From NCBI GenBank assembly GCA_016296565.1, contig JAEDJB010000090.1:1-7592 (forward strand): a stretch of DNA of 7,592 nucleotides. Direction: 5' to 3'. The notes beneath the pieces are model-generated. The model made no database searches, was not told the DNA's origin, and saw only the letters and a program-made list of their open reading frames with translations. The stretch comes from Oscillospiraceae bacterium. Its GTDB lineage: Bacteria; Bacillota; Clostridia; Oscillospirales; Oscillospiraceae. A program made the position numbers and the translations under genes. The stretch's first letter is position 1, and each line of letters begins with the position of its first letter. Below, piece by piece: positions 1-6,004 of the stretch.

Positions 1-5
1 CCTGC

Positions 6-293
6 ATGAAACTGTTCCGGCGCACCCTGTCCCTGGTCCTGTCCGCCCTGCTGCTCTGTCAGCTTCTGGTGGTGGGAGCCGGGGCGGCCCAGGACCCCAT
101 GGACGCCATTCTGGGGGTCTATGAGGGCTACTACTACGCCCAGCAGGGCCAGACCGGCATCACCCTCACCGTCTACCGGGAGGGCGGCCAGGTGAAGGCC
201 ATCTATGAGTTCTACAACCTGCCCAACCACACCAACGCCACCCGCCAGCAGGCCCTGCTGATCTCCAGCCGGACCTACAATCAGTTTGGATAA
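6..293 (+). CDS. Small secreted protein of unknown function, probably C-terminally truncated
   Basis: The 95-residue product starts with a clear Sec signal peptide: a basic n-region (MKLFRR), a leucine-rich core at about residues 7-22, and a likely cleavage after the AGA near residue 27. The mature part is only about 68 residues and has a compact beta-like stretch (GVYEGYYYAQQGQTG, then ITLTVYREGGQVKAIYEFYN) that resembles the beginning of a lipocalin- or sandwich-like extracellular domain seen in Clostridia secreted proteins. That resemblance is from memory. After PNHTNA the sequence turns into a tail (residues 79-95) without the expected further strands and stops just before a terminator, so I suspect a deletion or frameshift. 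The start is chosen because the signal peptide begins exactly there; only 5 bases lie upstream, so the ribosome binding site cannot be judged. No specific function is assigned. Confidence 0.6.
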   Translation: MKLFRRTLSLVLSALLLCQLLVVGAGAAQDPMDAILGVYEGYYYAQQGQTGITLTVYREGGQVKAIYEFYNLPNHTNATRQQALLISSRTYNQFG

Positions 294-307
294 GGAACGA
301 AAAGAGG

Positions 308-348
308 AACCCGGCGGGGTGCGCGCAGGCGCACCCCGCCGGGTTTTT
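308..348 (+). terminator. Strong intrinsic terminator after the secreted-protein gene
   Basis: A perfect 17-bp GC-rich stem (308-324 pairing with 329-345) closes on a GCAG tetraloop and runs into five T (344-348). It starts 15 bases after the stop codon at 293. On the minus strand the same stem is followed by a weaker T-rich stretch (TTCCTCTTTT), so it may also stop the toxin-antitoxin transcript that ends at 362. Confidence 0.9.
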
Positions 349-361
349 GGTTATCCTGCGG

Positions 362-685
362 TCAAGGCTCTTCGTCCAGGTCGAACAGCAGAGCGGCGTA
401 GTTTCGGCGGCCGTAGAGGATGCGGTCAACAGTTACCAGCCCCTTGTCAATACGATAAAAAGCAAGGTATTGGCCACATACCAGGAATCGCTCTTCCGGC
501 AAATACATTTCTTCCTGATCGACCACCGGCCCCAGCTTAGGAAATCGTTCCAAGCGGCGGAGTTCTTTGGTGATCCCAACAATGGTGTTTTTGGCTGATG
601 TGGGATTCTGAAGATGGTGGGAAATATAGACCTTGATCTCCTCCAGGTCCTTTTTTGCCTGGGCGGTCAGTACGATCTTACTCAT
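362..685 (-). CDS. Type II toxin, ParE/RelE superfamily
   Basis: The 107-residue product is a typical ParE/RelE-fold toxin. It has an N-terminal helix with the family pattern (LTAQAKKDLEEIKVYISHHL, about residues 6-25), then NPTSAKN, a second helix ending in LERFPKLGP (about 45-53), and the C-terminal sheet RFLVCGQYLAFYRID (66-80) leading into VDRILYGRRNY (87-96), the RILHGRRDY-like end common in ParE. ParE proteins act on DNA gyrase while RelE proteins cleave mRNA on the ribosome; the sequence alone does not settle which applies here, though the C-terminal pattern favours ParE. The ATG overlaps the end of the antitoxin gene by 8 bases in the ATGAGTAA junction, with GGAGAAGGA just upstream as ribosome binding site, so translation is probably coupled. 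Base composition is visibly AT-richer than in flanking genes, which suggests acquisition by transfer. Confidence 0.88.
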   Translation of the reverse strand: MSKIVLTAQAKKDLEEIKVYISHHLQNPTSAKNTIVGITKELRRLERFPKLGPVVDQEEMYLPEERFLVCGQYLAFYRIDKGLVTVDRILYGRRNYAALLFDLDEEP

Positions 686-950
686 AGTCCTTCTCCGTAA
701 TTCCCAGTGCTTCCTCTACTTCCTCCAGGGAAAAGGTTCCCTCTTCCTCTCCGGAGCGGCGGCCCTTTTCAATCTCTTTCAGGAGCTGGTGCATGGCACG
801 CATCCGTTCGTACTCCCGGTATTCCTCGATGTCCAGGACGGCGTAGCGGCCATAGCCGTTCTTGGTGAGGAACACCGGCTGGCCGATGGCCACGTCCCGC
901 AGGACCTCTCCGTAGTTGCGCAGGTCGGAGACTGGCTTGATATTCGGCAT
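678..950 (-). CDS. Type II antitoxin, Phd/YefM family
   Basis: The 90-residue product begins IKPVSDLRNYGEVLRDV (residues 4-20), followed by GQPVFLTKNGYGRYAVLDIEEY (23-44), the hallmark of the Phd/YefM DNA-binding N-terminal domain. The C-terminal half (about 50-90) is charged and rich in Glu and Lys, as expected for the segment that wraps and neutralises the toxin and is disordered when free. It is the first gene of the pair, the usual order, and overlaps the toxin start by 8 bases. A near-perfect ribosome binding site (AAAGGAGGT at 958-966) sits 7 bases before the ATG, matching the need for antitoxin excess. The family represses its own operon, alone or with the toxin; the inverted repeat at 988-1017 is a candidate site. 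Confidence 0.9.
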   Translation of the reverse strand: MPNIKPVSDLRNYGEVLRDVAIGQPVFLTKNGYGRYAVLDIEEYREYERMRAMHQLLKEIEKGRRSGEEEGTFSLEEVEEALGITEKDYE

Positions 951-973
951 AGCGGCACCTCCTTTCTCCCTTC

Positions 974-1001
974 AGTATAGCAAATTCTTCGTAAAATGCA
1001 A
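974..1001 (-). promoter_or_regulatory. Sigma-A promoter of the toxin-antitoxin operon
   Basis: On the minus strand the -10 is TATACT (974-979, five of six consensus bases) and the -35 is TTGCAT (996-1001, three of six), with a 16-bp spacer. Transcription would start near 967, directly before the ribosome binding site at 958-966, giving a leader of only about 16 bases. No terminator separates this promoter from the spoIID stop codon at 1011, so readthrough from the spoIID operon is also possible. Confidence 0.65.
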
Positions 1002-1017
1002 CGATGAATATTACGAA
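988..1017. promoter_or_regulatory. Candidate autoregulatory operator (inverted repeat) of the toxin-antitoxin operon
   Basis: A perfect 7-bp inverted repeat, TTCGTAA (988-994) and TTACGAA (1011-1017), with 16 bp between the arms. It encloses the -35 box (996-1001) and its outer arm includes the stop codon of the spoIID-like gene. Position and symmetry fit a binding site for the Phd/YefM antitoxin; binding itself is inferred. Confidence 0.5.
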
Positions 1018-1994
1018 AGCTCCGTCCACGCCTCATCCGGGCAGGCGGCCACGGTGACGCCGGTGTAGTAGTGCTCCAGGATTTCGGTGTAGGTGCTCCC
1101 CGCCGAGGCCATGGCGTTGGCCCCGTACTGGCTCATGCCCACCCCGTGGCCGAAGCCGGTGACGGAGAAGGTAACCGCGTCCTCCGTGCAGGACACGGTA
1201 AAGCAGGCCGAGCGCAGGGAGAAAATCTGCCGCACCTGGGTGCCCGTCAGGGAAACCCCGCCGATCTGGATGGTATGTACGCTGCCCCCGGCGGTGCGGA
1301 CGGTCTCCCCGAACCAGGTCTCCGGCGCGCCCTCCAGCACAGCCTCCGGCCGGGCGGCCAGGAAGAGGTCCCGGAACTCCTGGGCGGTGAAGGAAACCTC
1401 GCTGTGGAAGTTGGGAACCTCATCCCCCTCGGGGGAGGATACGCTTTGCAGATAGGGCACGCTCCCGCCCCAGACCTCCACCGCGTCCAAAGTAGCCTGG
1501 TCGGAGGAGGAGTGGAACACCGCGTCGATGAGCTGGCCCTCATAGAGGACCACCTGCCCGGCGGTGTCCGCCACCGCGTGGGTGATCTTGTCGGCGTAGA
1601 CCCCGGCGTTCTCCCCCCAGTTGGCCTCGGCGGCCTCCCGGGAGATCCACGCCTGGCAGCAGTGGTAGTCGGTGCACAGGTCGGCCTCCGGGTGGTTGGG
1701 GGAGCCGCCTGCCTTGTTCAGGCTGTAGGTCCGGGCGGCCACCGCCTGGGCCTTCAGGGCCTCCTCCTCAAAGGAGGCGGGCATCTCCGCGGCCACCACC
1801 CCCCAGATGTACTGCTCCAGGTCCATCTCCTGGACCTGCCCGTCCACCAGGATGGACAGGGTGTGCCCGCTGGCGGGGAGGGTGGCCTGACCGGCCTGGT
1901 TCTCCTCCCCCTGCCGGGCCTGCTGGCGCAGACCCAGGGGAATCAAAAACAACACCAGGGCCAGCAGCAGCCCCACGCCTGCGATCTTTTTCAT
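1011..1994 (-). CDS. spoIID: SpoIID/LytB-family lytic transglycosylase (stage II sporulation protein D)
   Basis: The 327-residue product has an N-terminal membrane anchor (MKKIAGVGLLLALVLFLIPL, 1-20) and a SpoIID domain. VVAAEMP (67-72) carries the expected catalytic glutamate E70, followed by EALKAQAVAARTYSL (78-92). CTDYHCCQAW (107-116) supplies Cys and His residues like the zinc-binding segment of clostridial SpoIID. FHSSSDQAT (160-168) and the C-terminal GFGHGVGMSQYGA (280-292) are family signatures. SpoIID cleaves glycan strands denuded of stem peptides, with SpoIIP and SpoIIM, to drive engulfment of the forespore; it acts outside the mother-cell membrane. Length matches the family. It lies 22 bases after the deacetylase gene with its own ribosome binding site (GGAAAGGAAG), so the two form an operon. 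A SpoIID-like paralogue outside the engulfment machine is possible, because no other engulfment gene is in view. Confidence 0.88.
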   Translation of the reverse strand: MKKIAGVGLLLALVLFLIPLGLRQQARQGEENQAGQATLPASGHTLSILVDGQVQEMDLEQYIWGVVAAEMPASFEEEALKAQAVAARTYSLNKAGGSPNHPEADLCTDYHCCQAWISREAAEANWGENAGVYADKITHAVADTAGQVVLYEGQLIDAVFHSSSDQATLDAVEVWGGSVPYLQSVSSPEGDEVPNFHSEVSFTAQEFRDLFLAARPEAVLEGAPETWFGETVRTAGGSVHTIQIGGVSLTGTQVRQIFSLRSACFTVSCTEDAVTFSVTGFGHGVGMSQYGANAMASAGSTYTEILEHYYTGVTVAACPDEAWTELS

Positions 1995-2016
1995 GGCTTT
2001 CTTCCTTTCCTGTGGC

Positions 2017-2760
2017 TCAGCCTGCCCCCGGGGGCAGGTCCAGGTAGACCTGTCCCTGCTCCGGGGTCACCCCCCGCAGGGCAAACAGCTCCTCCACGGT
2101 GACAAAATAGTAGTCCTCGGCCAGCAGCAGGTCCACGCACTGGAGGGCGGCCTCCACCGAGGTTTCAAAAATATCGTGCATGAGAATAATCGACCCGTCC
2201 CGGACCTGGTCGGTGACGGTGTCCACAATCCGGTCCACGTTCTTGTCCTTCCAGTCCTCCGTGTCCACGGACCAGCAGATGATGGGGGCCTGGGCGCACC
2301 GGAGCAGGGTGTCGTCCACAAAGCCGTAGGGGGGGCGGACCATCAGCTCCACCGGGCCCAACAGGTCCTGAAGGCAGGCCCGGCACCGGCCCAGCTGCCC
2401 GTCGATCTGCTCCGGGGTCATGCCCTTGAGCTGGACGTGGTCCCAGGTGTGCACCCCCACCTGGTGGCCCTCGGCGGCCATGCGCTGAACCGTCTCCTCC
2501 TGGCCCGCCACCTGGCTGCCGATGAGGAAAAAGGTGGCCTTCACCCCCCGCTGGGCAAGGCCGTCCAGGAGGGCCTGGGTGGTCTCCGGCCAGGGGCCGT
2601 CGTCAAAGGTCAGGGCCACGCAGCCTCCCCGGGCCGCCGCCGAGACCGGCTGGGCTTCCTCCTCCGTCCCCCTGTCCGGGGGGAGCAGAGCCGCCAGCAG
2701 GGCCAGGATCAAAGCCGCCGCCCACAGGCTCCACAACATGTTTCCTTTCCGCCGCGCCAT
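2017..2760 (-). CDS. Membrane-anchored polysaccharide deacetylase (NodB/PdaA-like, CE4)
   Basis: The 247-residue product has an N-terminal transmembrane anchor (about residues 9-27) and a complete NodB homology domain. Motif 1 TFDDGP (51-56) has catalytic base D53 and metal ligand D54. Motif 2 is H104-TWD-H108, giving the two metal-binding histidines. Motif 3 is RPPYG (142-146). Motif 4 is around SVDTEDWK (164-171) and motif 5 is LMHD (193-196) with H195. All catalytic residues are present, so it should be an active metal-dependent deacetylase removing N- or O-acetyl groups from peptidoglycan or a related glycan. Position directly before the spoIID-like gene suggests a job in sporulation-related wall remodelling, comparable with PdaA/PdaB; the exact substrate is inferred. 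The ATG at 2760 has GGAAGGGAG (2769-2777) upstream; an internal Met at residue 8 would cost part of the basic n-region and is less likely. Confidence 0.9.
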   Translation of the reverse strand: MARRKGNMLWSLWAAALILALLAALLPPDRGTEEEAQPVSAAARGGCVALTFDDGPWPETTQALLDGLAQRGVKATFFLIGSQVAGQEETVQRMAAEGHQVGVHTWDHVQLKGMTPEQIDGQLGRCRACLQDLLGPVELMVRPPYGFVDDTLLRCAQAPIICWSVDTEDWKDKNVDRIVDTVTDQVRDGSIILMHDIFETSVEAALQCVDLLLAEDYYFVTVEELFALRGVTPEQGQVYLDLPPGAG

Positions 2761-2791
2761 GCCGTCCGCTCCCTTCCAAACCGAGATGCCA

Positions 2792-2823
2792 ACAGTATGC
2801 CCCGGGCAGGCGGCGAAATATCC
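2792..2823 (-). promoter_or_regulatory. Possible sigma-E-like promoter before the deacetylase-spoIID operon
   Basis: On the minus strand GGATATTT (2816-2823) and CATACTGT (2792-2799) resemble the -35 (KMATATT) and -10 (CATACAHT) elements of sporulation sigma-E promoters, as expected for spoIID. The gap between ATATT and CATAC is 17 bases, two to three longer than usual, so this is a tentative call. Confidence 0.3.
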
Positions 2824-2833
2824 GTTCCCGTTC

Positions 2834-2863
2834 AGTATACCCGCCGCCGCCCCCTGCCGTCAA
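2834..2863 (-). promoter_or_regulatory. Sigma-A-type promoter of the deacetylase-spoIID operon
   Basis: On the minus strand TTGACG (2858-2863, five of six) and TATACT (2834-2839, five of six) are separated by 18 bp. Transcription would start near 2827, leaving a leader of about 65 bases before the ATG at 2760. Confidence 0.6.
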
Positions 2864-2949
2864 GGCGGGCGGGGGAGGAAAACCCGCCCAAGGGTTCCGG
2901 GGGTTTCCTGCTTTTCTGGGATTTTTCGACAAAAAGAAGCCGTTTCCTC

Positions 2950-2978
2950 TTGCTTTTCTTTGGGTTTTCTGTTATAAC
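2950..2978 (+). promoter_or_regulatory. Sigma-A promoter of the uracil permease gene
   Basis: TTGCTT (2950-2955) and TATAAC (2973-2978) are 17 bp apart, and a TGT precedes the -10, making an extended -10 promoter. The expected start is near 2985, which gives a leader of about 44 bases. Confidence 0.65.
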
Positions 2979-2984
2979 TGGATA

Positions 2985-3004
2985 GCCCGTGCGGGCAATT
3001 TTTT
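2985..3004 (+). other. Small hairpin with T6 tract at the 5' end of the permease leader
   Basis: GCCC (2985-2988) pairs with GGGC (2993-2996) around a GTGC loop, followed by AA and six T (2999-3004). It would form at the very 5' end of the transcript. The 4-bp stem is short for a terminator, so it may be a weak attenuator or simply a 5' stabilising hairpin. No PyrR-binding motif was recognised. Confidence 0.35.
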
Positions 3005-3011
3005 GTGAGAG

Positions 3012-3020
3012 AAAAGGAGA
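3012..3020 (+). promoter_or_regulatory. Ribosome binding site deciding the uracil permease start
   Basis: AAAAGGAGA lies 8 bases before the ATG at 3029. This favours that ATG over the in-frame GTG at 3005, which would place this site inside the coding region and lacks a site of its own. Confidence 0.85.
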
Positions 3021-3028
3021 CATTTCCC

Positions 3029-4372
3029 ATGGCGAAAGAAAAAAGCCGCCTGGGCACGGAACCGGTCTATGACGCCCGGACCCTGGGCAAACCCCGGATG
3101 CTCATTCTGGGCCTCCAGCATATGTTTGCCATGTTCGGGGCAACGGTTCTGGTGCCCATCATCGTCAGCGGCAGCTACGGCCTGCCCCTGAGCGTGCAGA
3201 CCACCCTGTTCTTTGCCGGCATCGGCACCCTGTTTTTCCATGTGTGTACCAAGCTCCAGGTGCCCGCCTTCCTGGGCTCCTCCTTTGCCTATCTGGGGGG
3301 CTTCATGGCCATCGGCCAGCTGGAGAGCGGCCCCTACGCCGCCATGACCGGGGAGGAAAAGCTCCCCTACGCCCTGGGCGGCATCGTGGTGGCCGGCCTG
3401 CTGTACCTGATCCTGGCCCTGCTCTTTAAGGTGGTGGGCCCCCAGCGGGTCATGCGCTTCTTCCCCCCCATCGTCACCGGCCCCATGATTATCCTCATCG
3501 GCCTGTCCCTGGCGGGCACCGCCGTGTCCAACGCCTCCGAGTGCTGGCCCCTGGCCCTGCTGGCCATCGCCGTCATCGTGGTGGCCAACATCTGGGGCAA
3601 GGGCATGGTGAAGATTATCCCCATCCTCCTGGGGGTGGTGATTCCTTATATCGTTGCCCTGTGCCTGGGCATGGTGGACTTCACCCAGGCCAAGGAGGTC
3701 TCCGCCGTGGGCCTGCCCCCCTTCGTGCTGGCCAAGTTTGACGTGACCGCCATCCTGGTGATGGCCCCCATCGCCATCGCCGCCATGATGGAGCACATCG
3801 GGGACATGTCCGCCATCTCCGCCACCTGCGGAAAGAACTTTATTGCGGACCCCGGCCTTCACCGGACCCTGCTGGGCGACGGCATCGCCACCGCCCTGGC
3901 CGGCCTCTTCGGCGGCCCGGCCAACACCACCTACGGGGAGAACACCGGCGTGCTGGCCCTCTCCCGGGTCTATGACCCCAGAGTCGTCCGGCTGGCCGCT
4001 CTCTACGCGGTGATCCTGTCCTTCAGCCCCAAGTTTGCCGCGGTGATCAACTCCATCCCCACCGCCATCATCGGCGGCGTGTCCTTCATCCTCTACGGCA
4101 TGATCTCCGCCGTGGGCGTGCGCAACGTGGTGGAGAACCGGGTGGACCTGACCCAGAGCCGGAACCTGATCGTGGCCGCCGTCATGTTCGTGTGCGGCCT
4201 GGGCTTCAGCAAGGGCATCACCTTCACCGTGGGAGGCGCCACCGTCACCCTCACCGCCCTGGCCATTGCCGCCCTGGCGGGCGTGATCCTCAACGCCATC
4301 CTCCCCGGCAAGGACTACACCTTCGGCACCGACGCCAACAGCGACGCCTCCGCCGACCTGGGCCGGTATTGA
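3029..4372 (+). CDS. uraA: Uracil:proton symporter, NCS2 family (UraA/PyrP type)
   Basis: The 447-residue integral membrane protein belongs to the nucleobase-ascorbate transporter (NCS2) family, with the usual pattern of about 14 hydrophobic segments. The N-terminal signature LGLQHMFAMFGATVLVPI (27-44) is typical of uracil permeases. EHIGDMSAIS (255-264) and the TYGENTGVLALSRVYDP segment (301-317) contain E255 and E304, which correspond to the uracil-contacting Glu241 and Glu290 of E. coli UraA and keep the same 49-residue separation. GGPANTTYGEN matches uracil rather than xanthine permeases. It imports uracil across the cytoplasmic membrane for salvage. The gene stands alone: divergent from the deacetylase operon, convergent with the aminotransferase, with its own promoter and terminator. 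No pyrimidine biosynthesis or upp gene is adjacent. A different nucleobase substrate is possible but less likely. Confidence 0.93.
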   Translation: MAKEKSRLGTEPVYDARTLGKPRMLILGLQHMFAMFGATVLVPIIVSGSYGLPLSVQTTLFFAGIGTLFFHVCTKLQVPAFLGSSFAYLGGFMAIGQLESGPYAAMTGEEKLPYALGGIVVAGLLYLILALLFKVVGPQRVMRFFPPIVTGPMIILIGLSLAGTAVSNASECWPLALLAIAVIVVANIWGKGMVKIIPILLGVVIPYIVALCLGMVDFTQAKEVSAVGLPPFVLAKFDVTAILVMAPIAIAAMMEHIGDMSAISATCGKNFIADPGLHRTLLGDGIATALAGLFGGPANTTYGENTGVLALSRVYDPRVVRLAALYAVILSFSPKFAAVINSIPTAIIGGVSFILYGMISAVGVRNVVENRVDLTQSRNLIVAAVMFVCGLGFSKGITFTVGGATVTLTALAIAALAGVILNAILPGKDYTFGTDANSDASADLGRY

Positions 4373-4379
4373 GGTTCCC

Positions 4380-4434
4380 AAAACAAAACAGCGTGGTCAC
4401 CCCCAATGGGTTGACCACGCTGTTTGCTTTTTTT
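4380..4434. terminator. Bidirectional intrinsic terminator between the permease and aminotransferase genes
   Basis: A perfect 14-bp stem (4386-4399 with 4412-4425) encloses a 12-base loop that can pair further (CCC with GGG). On the plus strand it is followed by GC and seven T (4428-4434). On the minus strand the outgoing sequence is TTTTGTTTT (4380-4388). The two genes converge here (stops at 4372 and 4441), so one hairpin serves both. Confidence 0.92.
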
Positions 4435-4440
4435 GGGACG

Positions 4441-5634
4441 TTACAGCCCGTACTCCTCCGCCAGCTTCTTAAACTTGGGCAGGGCCCGCTGGATCTGCTC
4501 CGTGGGGACGCAGTAGGAGATGCGCACGTGGCCCGGGCAGCCGAAGCTGTCCCCGGGGACCAGGATCAGGTCGTACTTTCTGGCCCGCAGGCAGAAGGCC
4601 CGGGCGTCGGGCTCCAGGGCCCGGGGGAAGAGGTAGAAGGCCCCGTCGGGCTGGGCGCAGGTGTAGCCCATCTCCCGGAGGGAGTCCAGCAGCAGGTCCC
4701 GGTTCCGGTGGTAGATGGAGATATCCGCCGTCTGCCCGGCGCACCGGGCCGCCACCTGCTGGAACAGGTTGGGGGCGCACACATAGCCCAGGGCACGGCC
4801 TGCCCCGGCGATGGCGGCGTAAACCAGGTCAAAGTCCTCCATCGTCCGGGGCACCAGCACGTAGCCGATGCGCTGGCCGGGCAGGGACAGGGACTTGCTG
4901 TAGGAATAGCAGACCAGGGTGTTGGCATAATAAGAGGGAACCCAGGGCAGAGGCTCCGCCCCGTAGACGATCTCCCGGTAGGGCTCGTCGGAAATCAGGT
5001 AAATGGTGTGGCCATACTCCCTGGACTTCTCCGCCAGCACCTGGCCCAGCTGCCGGATGGTGGCTTCGGAATAGACCACCCCGGTGGGGTTGTTGGGGCT
5101 GTTGATGATCACCGCCTTGGTGCTGGGGCTCAGGGCCTTCTCCAGGGCGGCAAAGTCGATCTGGAAGTCCTCGATGTTGGCCGGGACCGCCACCAGCTTG
5201 CCCCCGGCGCTCTCCACAAAGACCTTGTACTCGGGGAAGTAGGGGGCGAAGGTGATGAACGCATCCCCCGGGCAGCCCATGGCGGACAGGGCGCAGCAGA
5301 GAGCCGCCGCCGCCCCCACGGTGAGGTAGAAGCAGTCCTTGTCGTAGTCCGTGCCGTAGCGGGTGTTCAGCTCATCGGCCAGGGCCTGGCGCACCCCCGG
5401 GTCGCCCTGGGCGGGGGTGTAGCCGTGGAGCTGCACCGGGTCCATCTCAGCTACCAGCTGGGTGATGGCCTGTCCCACGCTCTCCGGGGCGGGGACGCTG
5501 GGGTTGCCGATGGAGAAATCATCCACGTTCTCCGGCCCCACCTCTGCCGCCCGGGCCTGGGCGAAGGCGAAGGCCTCCCGAATCTCCGACCGGGCGCTGC
5601 CCAGCGCCACCATTCGTTCCGATAATCCTGCCAT
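4441..5634 (-). CDS. Pyridoxal phosphate-dependent aminotransferase, class I/II (AspB-like)
   Basis: The 397-residue cytoplasmic enzyme has the fold type I aminotransferase landmarks in order: GYTPAQGDPGVRQALA (71-86), NSPNNPTG (178-185) with the PLP-ring asparagine N182, SDEPYREIVY (215-224) with D216 and Y219, the Schiff-base lysine K247 in SYSKSLSLPGQRIGY (244-258) with phosphate-binding R255, and the substrate-carboxylate arginine R371 in RISYC. It moves amino groups between an amino acid and a 2-oxo acid. The closest functional class is aspartate or aromatic amino acid aminotransferase, but substrate choice cannot be read from these motifs. Length is normal and all key residues are present. 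The ATG at 5634 has GGAGGT (5643-5648) 8 bases upstream. It is monocistronic with its own promoter, and converges with the permease gene. Confidence 0.93.
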   Translation of the reverse strand: MAGLSERMVALGSARSEIREAFAFAQARAAEVGPENVDDFSIGNPSVPAPESVGQAITQLVAEMDPVQLHGYTPAQGDPGVRQALADELNTRYGTDYDKDCFYLTVGAAAALCCALSAMGCPGDAFITFAPYFPEYKVFVESAGGKLVAVPANIEDFQIDFAALEKALSPSTKAVIINSPNNPTGVVYSEATIRQLGQVLAEKSREYGHTIYLISDEPYREIVYGAEPLPWVPSYYANTLVCYSYSKSLSLPGQRIGYVLVPRTMEDFDLVYAAIAGAGRALGYVCAPNLFQQVAARCAGQTADISIYHRNRDLLLDSLREMGYTCAQPDGAFYLFPRALEPDARAFCLRARKYDLILVPGDSFGCPGHVRISYCVPTEQIQRALPKFKKLAEEYGL

Positions 5635-5677
5635 AGTTTATGACCTCCAATCCGTTGGAATTCAAATTTTCCCGTCG

Positions 5678-5706
5678 ATTATACCATAAAGAAGGTGGGA
5701 GAACAA
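5678..5706 (-). promoter_or_regulatory. Sigma-A promoter of the aminotransferase gene
   Basis: On the minus strand TTGTTC (5701-5706) and a consensus TATAAT (5678-5683) are 17 bp apart, with TGG before the -10 giving an extended -10. The start near 5671 leaves a leader of about 37 bases containing the GGAGGT ribosome binding site. Confidence 0.8.
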
Positions 5707-5779
5707 GCGGCGGAAGGGCGTCGCCTCCGGCGGGGCGTTTTGACAAACCTAACCACGCCGGATTTTCCCCGCAACCCCA

Positions 5780-5861
5780 TGTAGGGCGGGGTCCCCTGAC
5801 CCCGCCGCCAACGCCGCAGATATCCTCCGCGTGCGGCGGGATGTGGGCATCCCGCCCTACA
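5780..5861. repeat. Palindromic intergenic element with terminal inverted repeats and two internal hairpins
   Basis: The ends are an 11-bp perfect inverted repeat: TGTAGGGCGGG (5780-5790) and CCCGCCCTACA (5851-5861). Inside are two further hairpins: 5785-5792 with 5799-5806 (8 bp, loop CCCCTG) and 5835-5843 with 5848-5856 (9 bp, loop TGGG). CCCGCCGC (5801-5808) can also pair with GCGGCGGG (5833-5840), so the element can switch between two hairpins and one long stem. Short GTAGGGCGGG...CCCGCCCTAC elements look familiar as dispersed intergenic repeats in Oscillospiraceae genomes; that is recollection, since only one copy is in this window. It carries no gene and lies between the divergent aminotransferase and hsp20 promoters. 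The flanking 5707-5779 shows nothing recognisable. Confidence 0.6.
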
Positions 5862-5887
5862 GGCATCCCCCTCTGCATGGACAGTTT

Positions 5888-5914
5888 TTAGCACTCACAC
5901 AAAAAGAGTGCTAA
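5888..5914. promoter_or_regulatory. CIRCE element (HrcA operator)
   Basis: TTAGCACTC (5888-5896), nine bases, then GAGTGCTAA (5906-5914): an exact match to the CIRCE 9-9-9 inverted repeat bound by the heat-shock repressor HrcA. It controls groESL and dnaK operons in most Gram-positive bacteria; here it lies upstream of hsp20 and clpB. It sits 32 bases upstream of the -35 box I recognise, farther than usual, so either repression works from upstream or a promoter closer to CIRCE was missed. Confidence 0.96.
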
Positions 5915-5946
5915 TGTTAACAATTTGGACACACTTTTTACTCGCT

Positions 5947-5975
5947 TTGTTCACAAAGTATCGGTATGATATGAC
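5947..5975 (+). promoter_or_regulatory. Probable sigma-A promoter of hsp20
   Basis: TTGTTC (5947-5952) and TATGAC (5970-5975) are 17 bp apart, with TGA directly before the -10 (extended -10). The -35 overlaps a small inverted repeat, CTTTG-ttca-CAAAG (5945-5958). The start near 5982 gives a leader of about 120 bases. TATGAT at 5965-5970 is an alternative -10 but lacks a good -35. Confidence 0.5.
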
Positions 5976-6004
5976 CTGTAAACAAGAGGTGAGCCGATAA
6001 AACG

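Noticed and set aside
1071..2102. Long open frame of 343 codons on the plus strand
   Set aside because: It lies antisense to the spoIID-like gene, has low-complexity Gly/Pro/Leu/Val-rich composition, no recognisable motif, and no ribosome binding site; GC-rich codon use opens such frames on the opposite strand.
2985..3004. UTP-sensitive reiterative initiation (codBA/pyrBI type) at AATTTTTT
   Set aside because: The recognised -10 at 2973-2978 places the start near 2985, about 12 bases before the tract, so the T run would not be in the first few transcribed bases.
2864..3028. Purine riboswitch or PyrR attenuator upstream of the permease
   Set aside because: No conserved PyrR-binding loop or riboswitch core could be found, and the leader from the best promoter is only about 44 bases.
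2972..4381. Open frame of 469 codons on the minus strand over the permease gene
   Set aside because: Its Gly/His/Asp/Gln-rich composition is what antisense reading of a GC-rich membrane protein gives; the plus-strand permease has full family motifs.
4192..5625. Open frame of 477 codons on the plus strand over the aminotransferase gene
   Set aside because: It crosses the permease end, the bidirectional terminator and the whole antisense aminotransferase; no protein family is recognisable.
5971..6000. Short leader open frame ATG to TAA before hsp20
   Set aside because: Its ATG lies within the -10 region of the promoter and would not be transcribed; no ribosome binding site.
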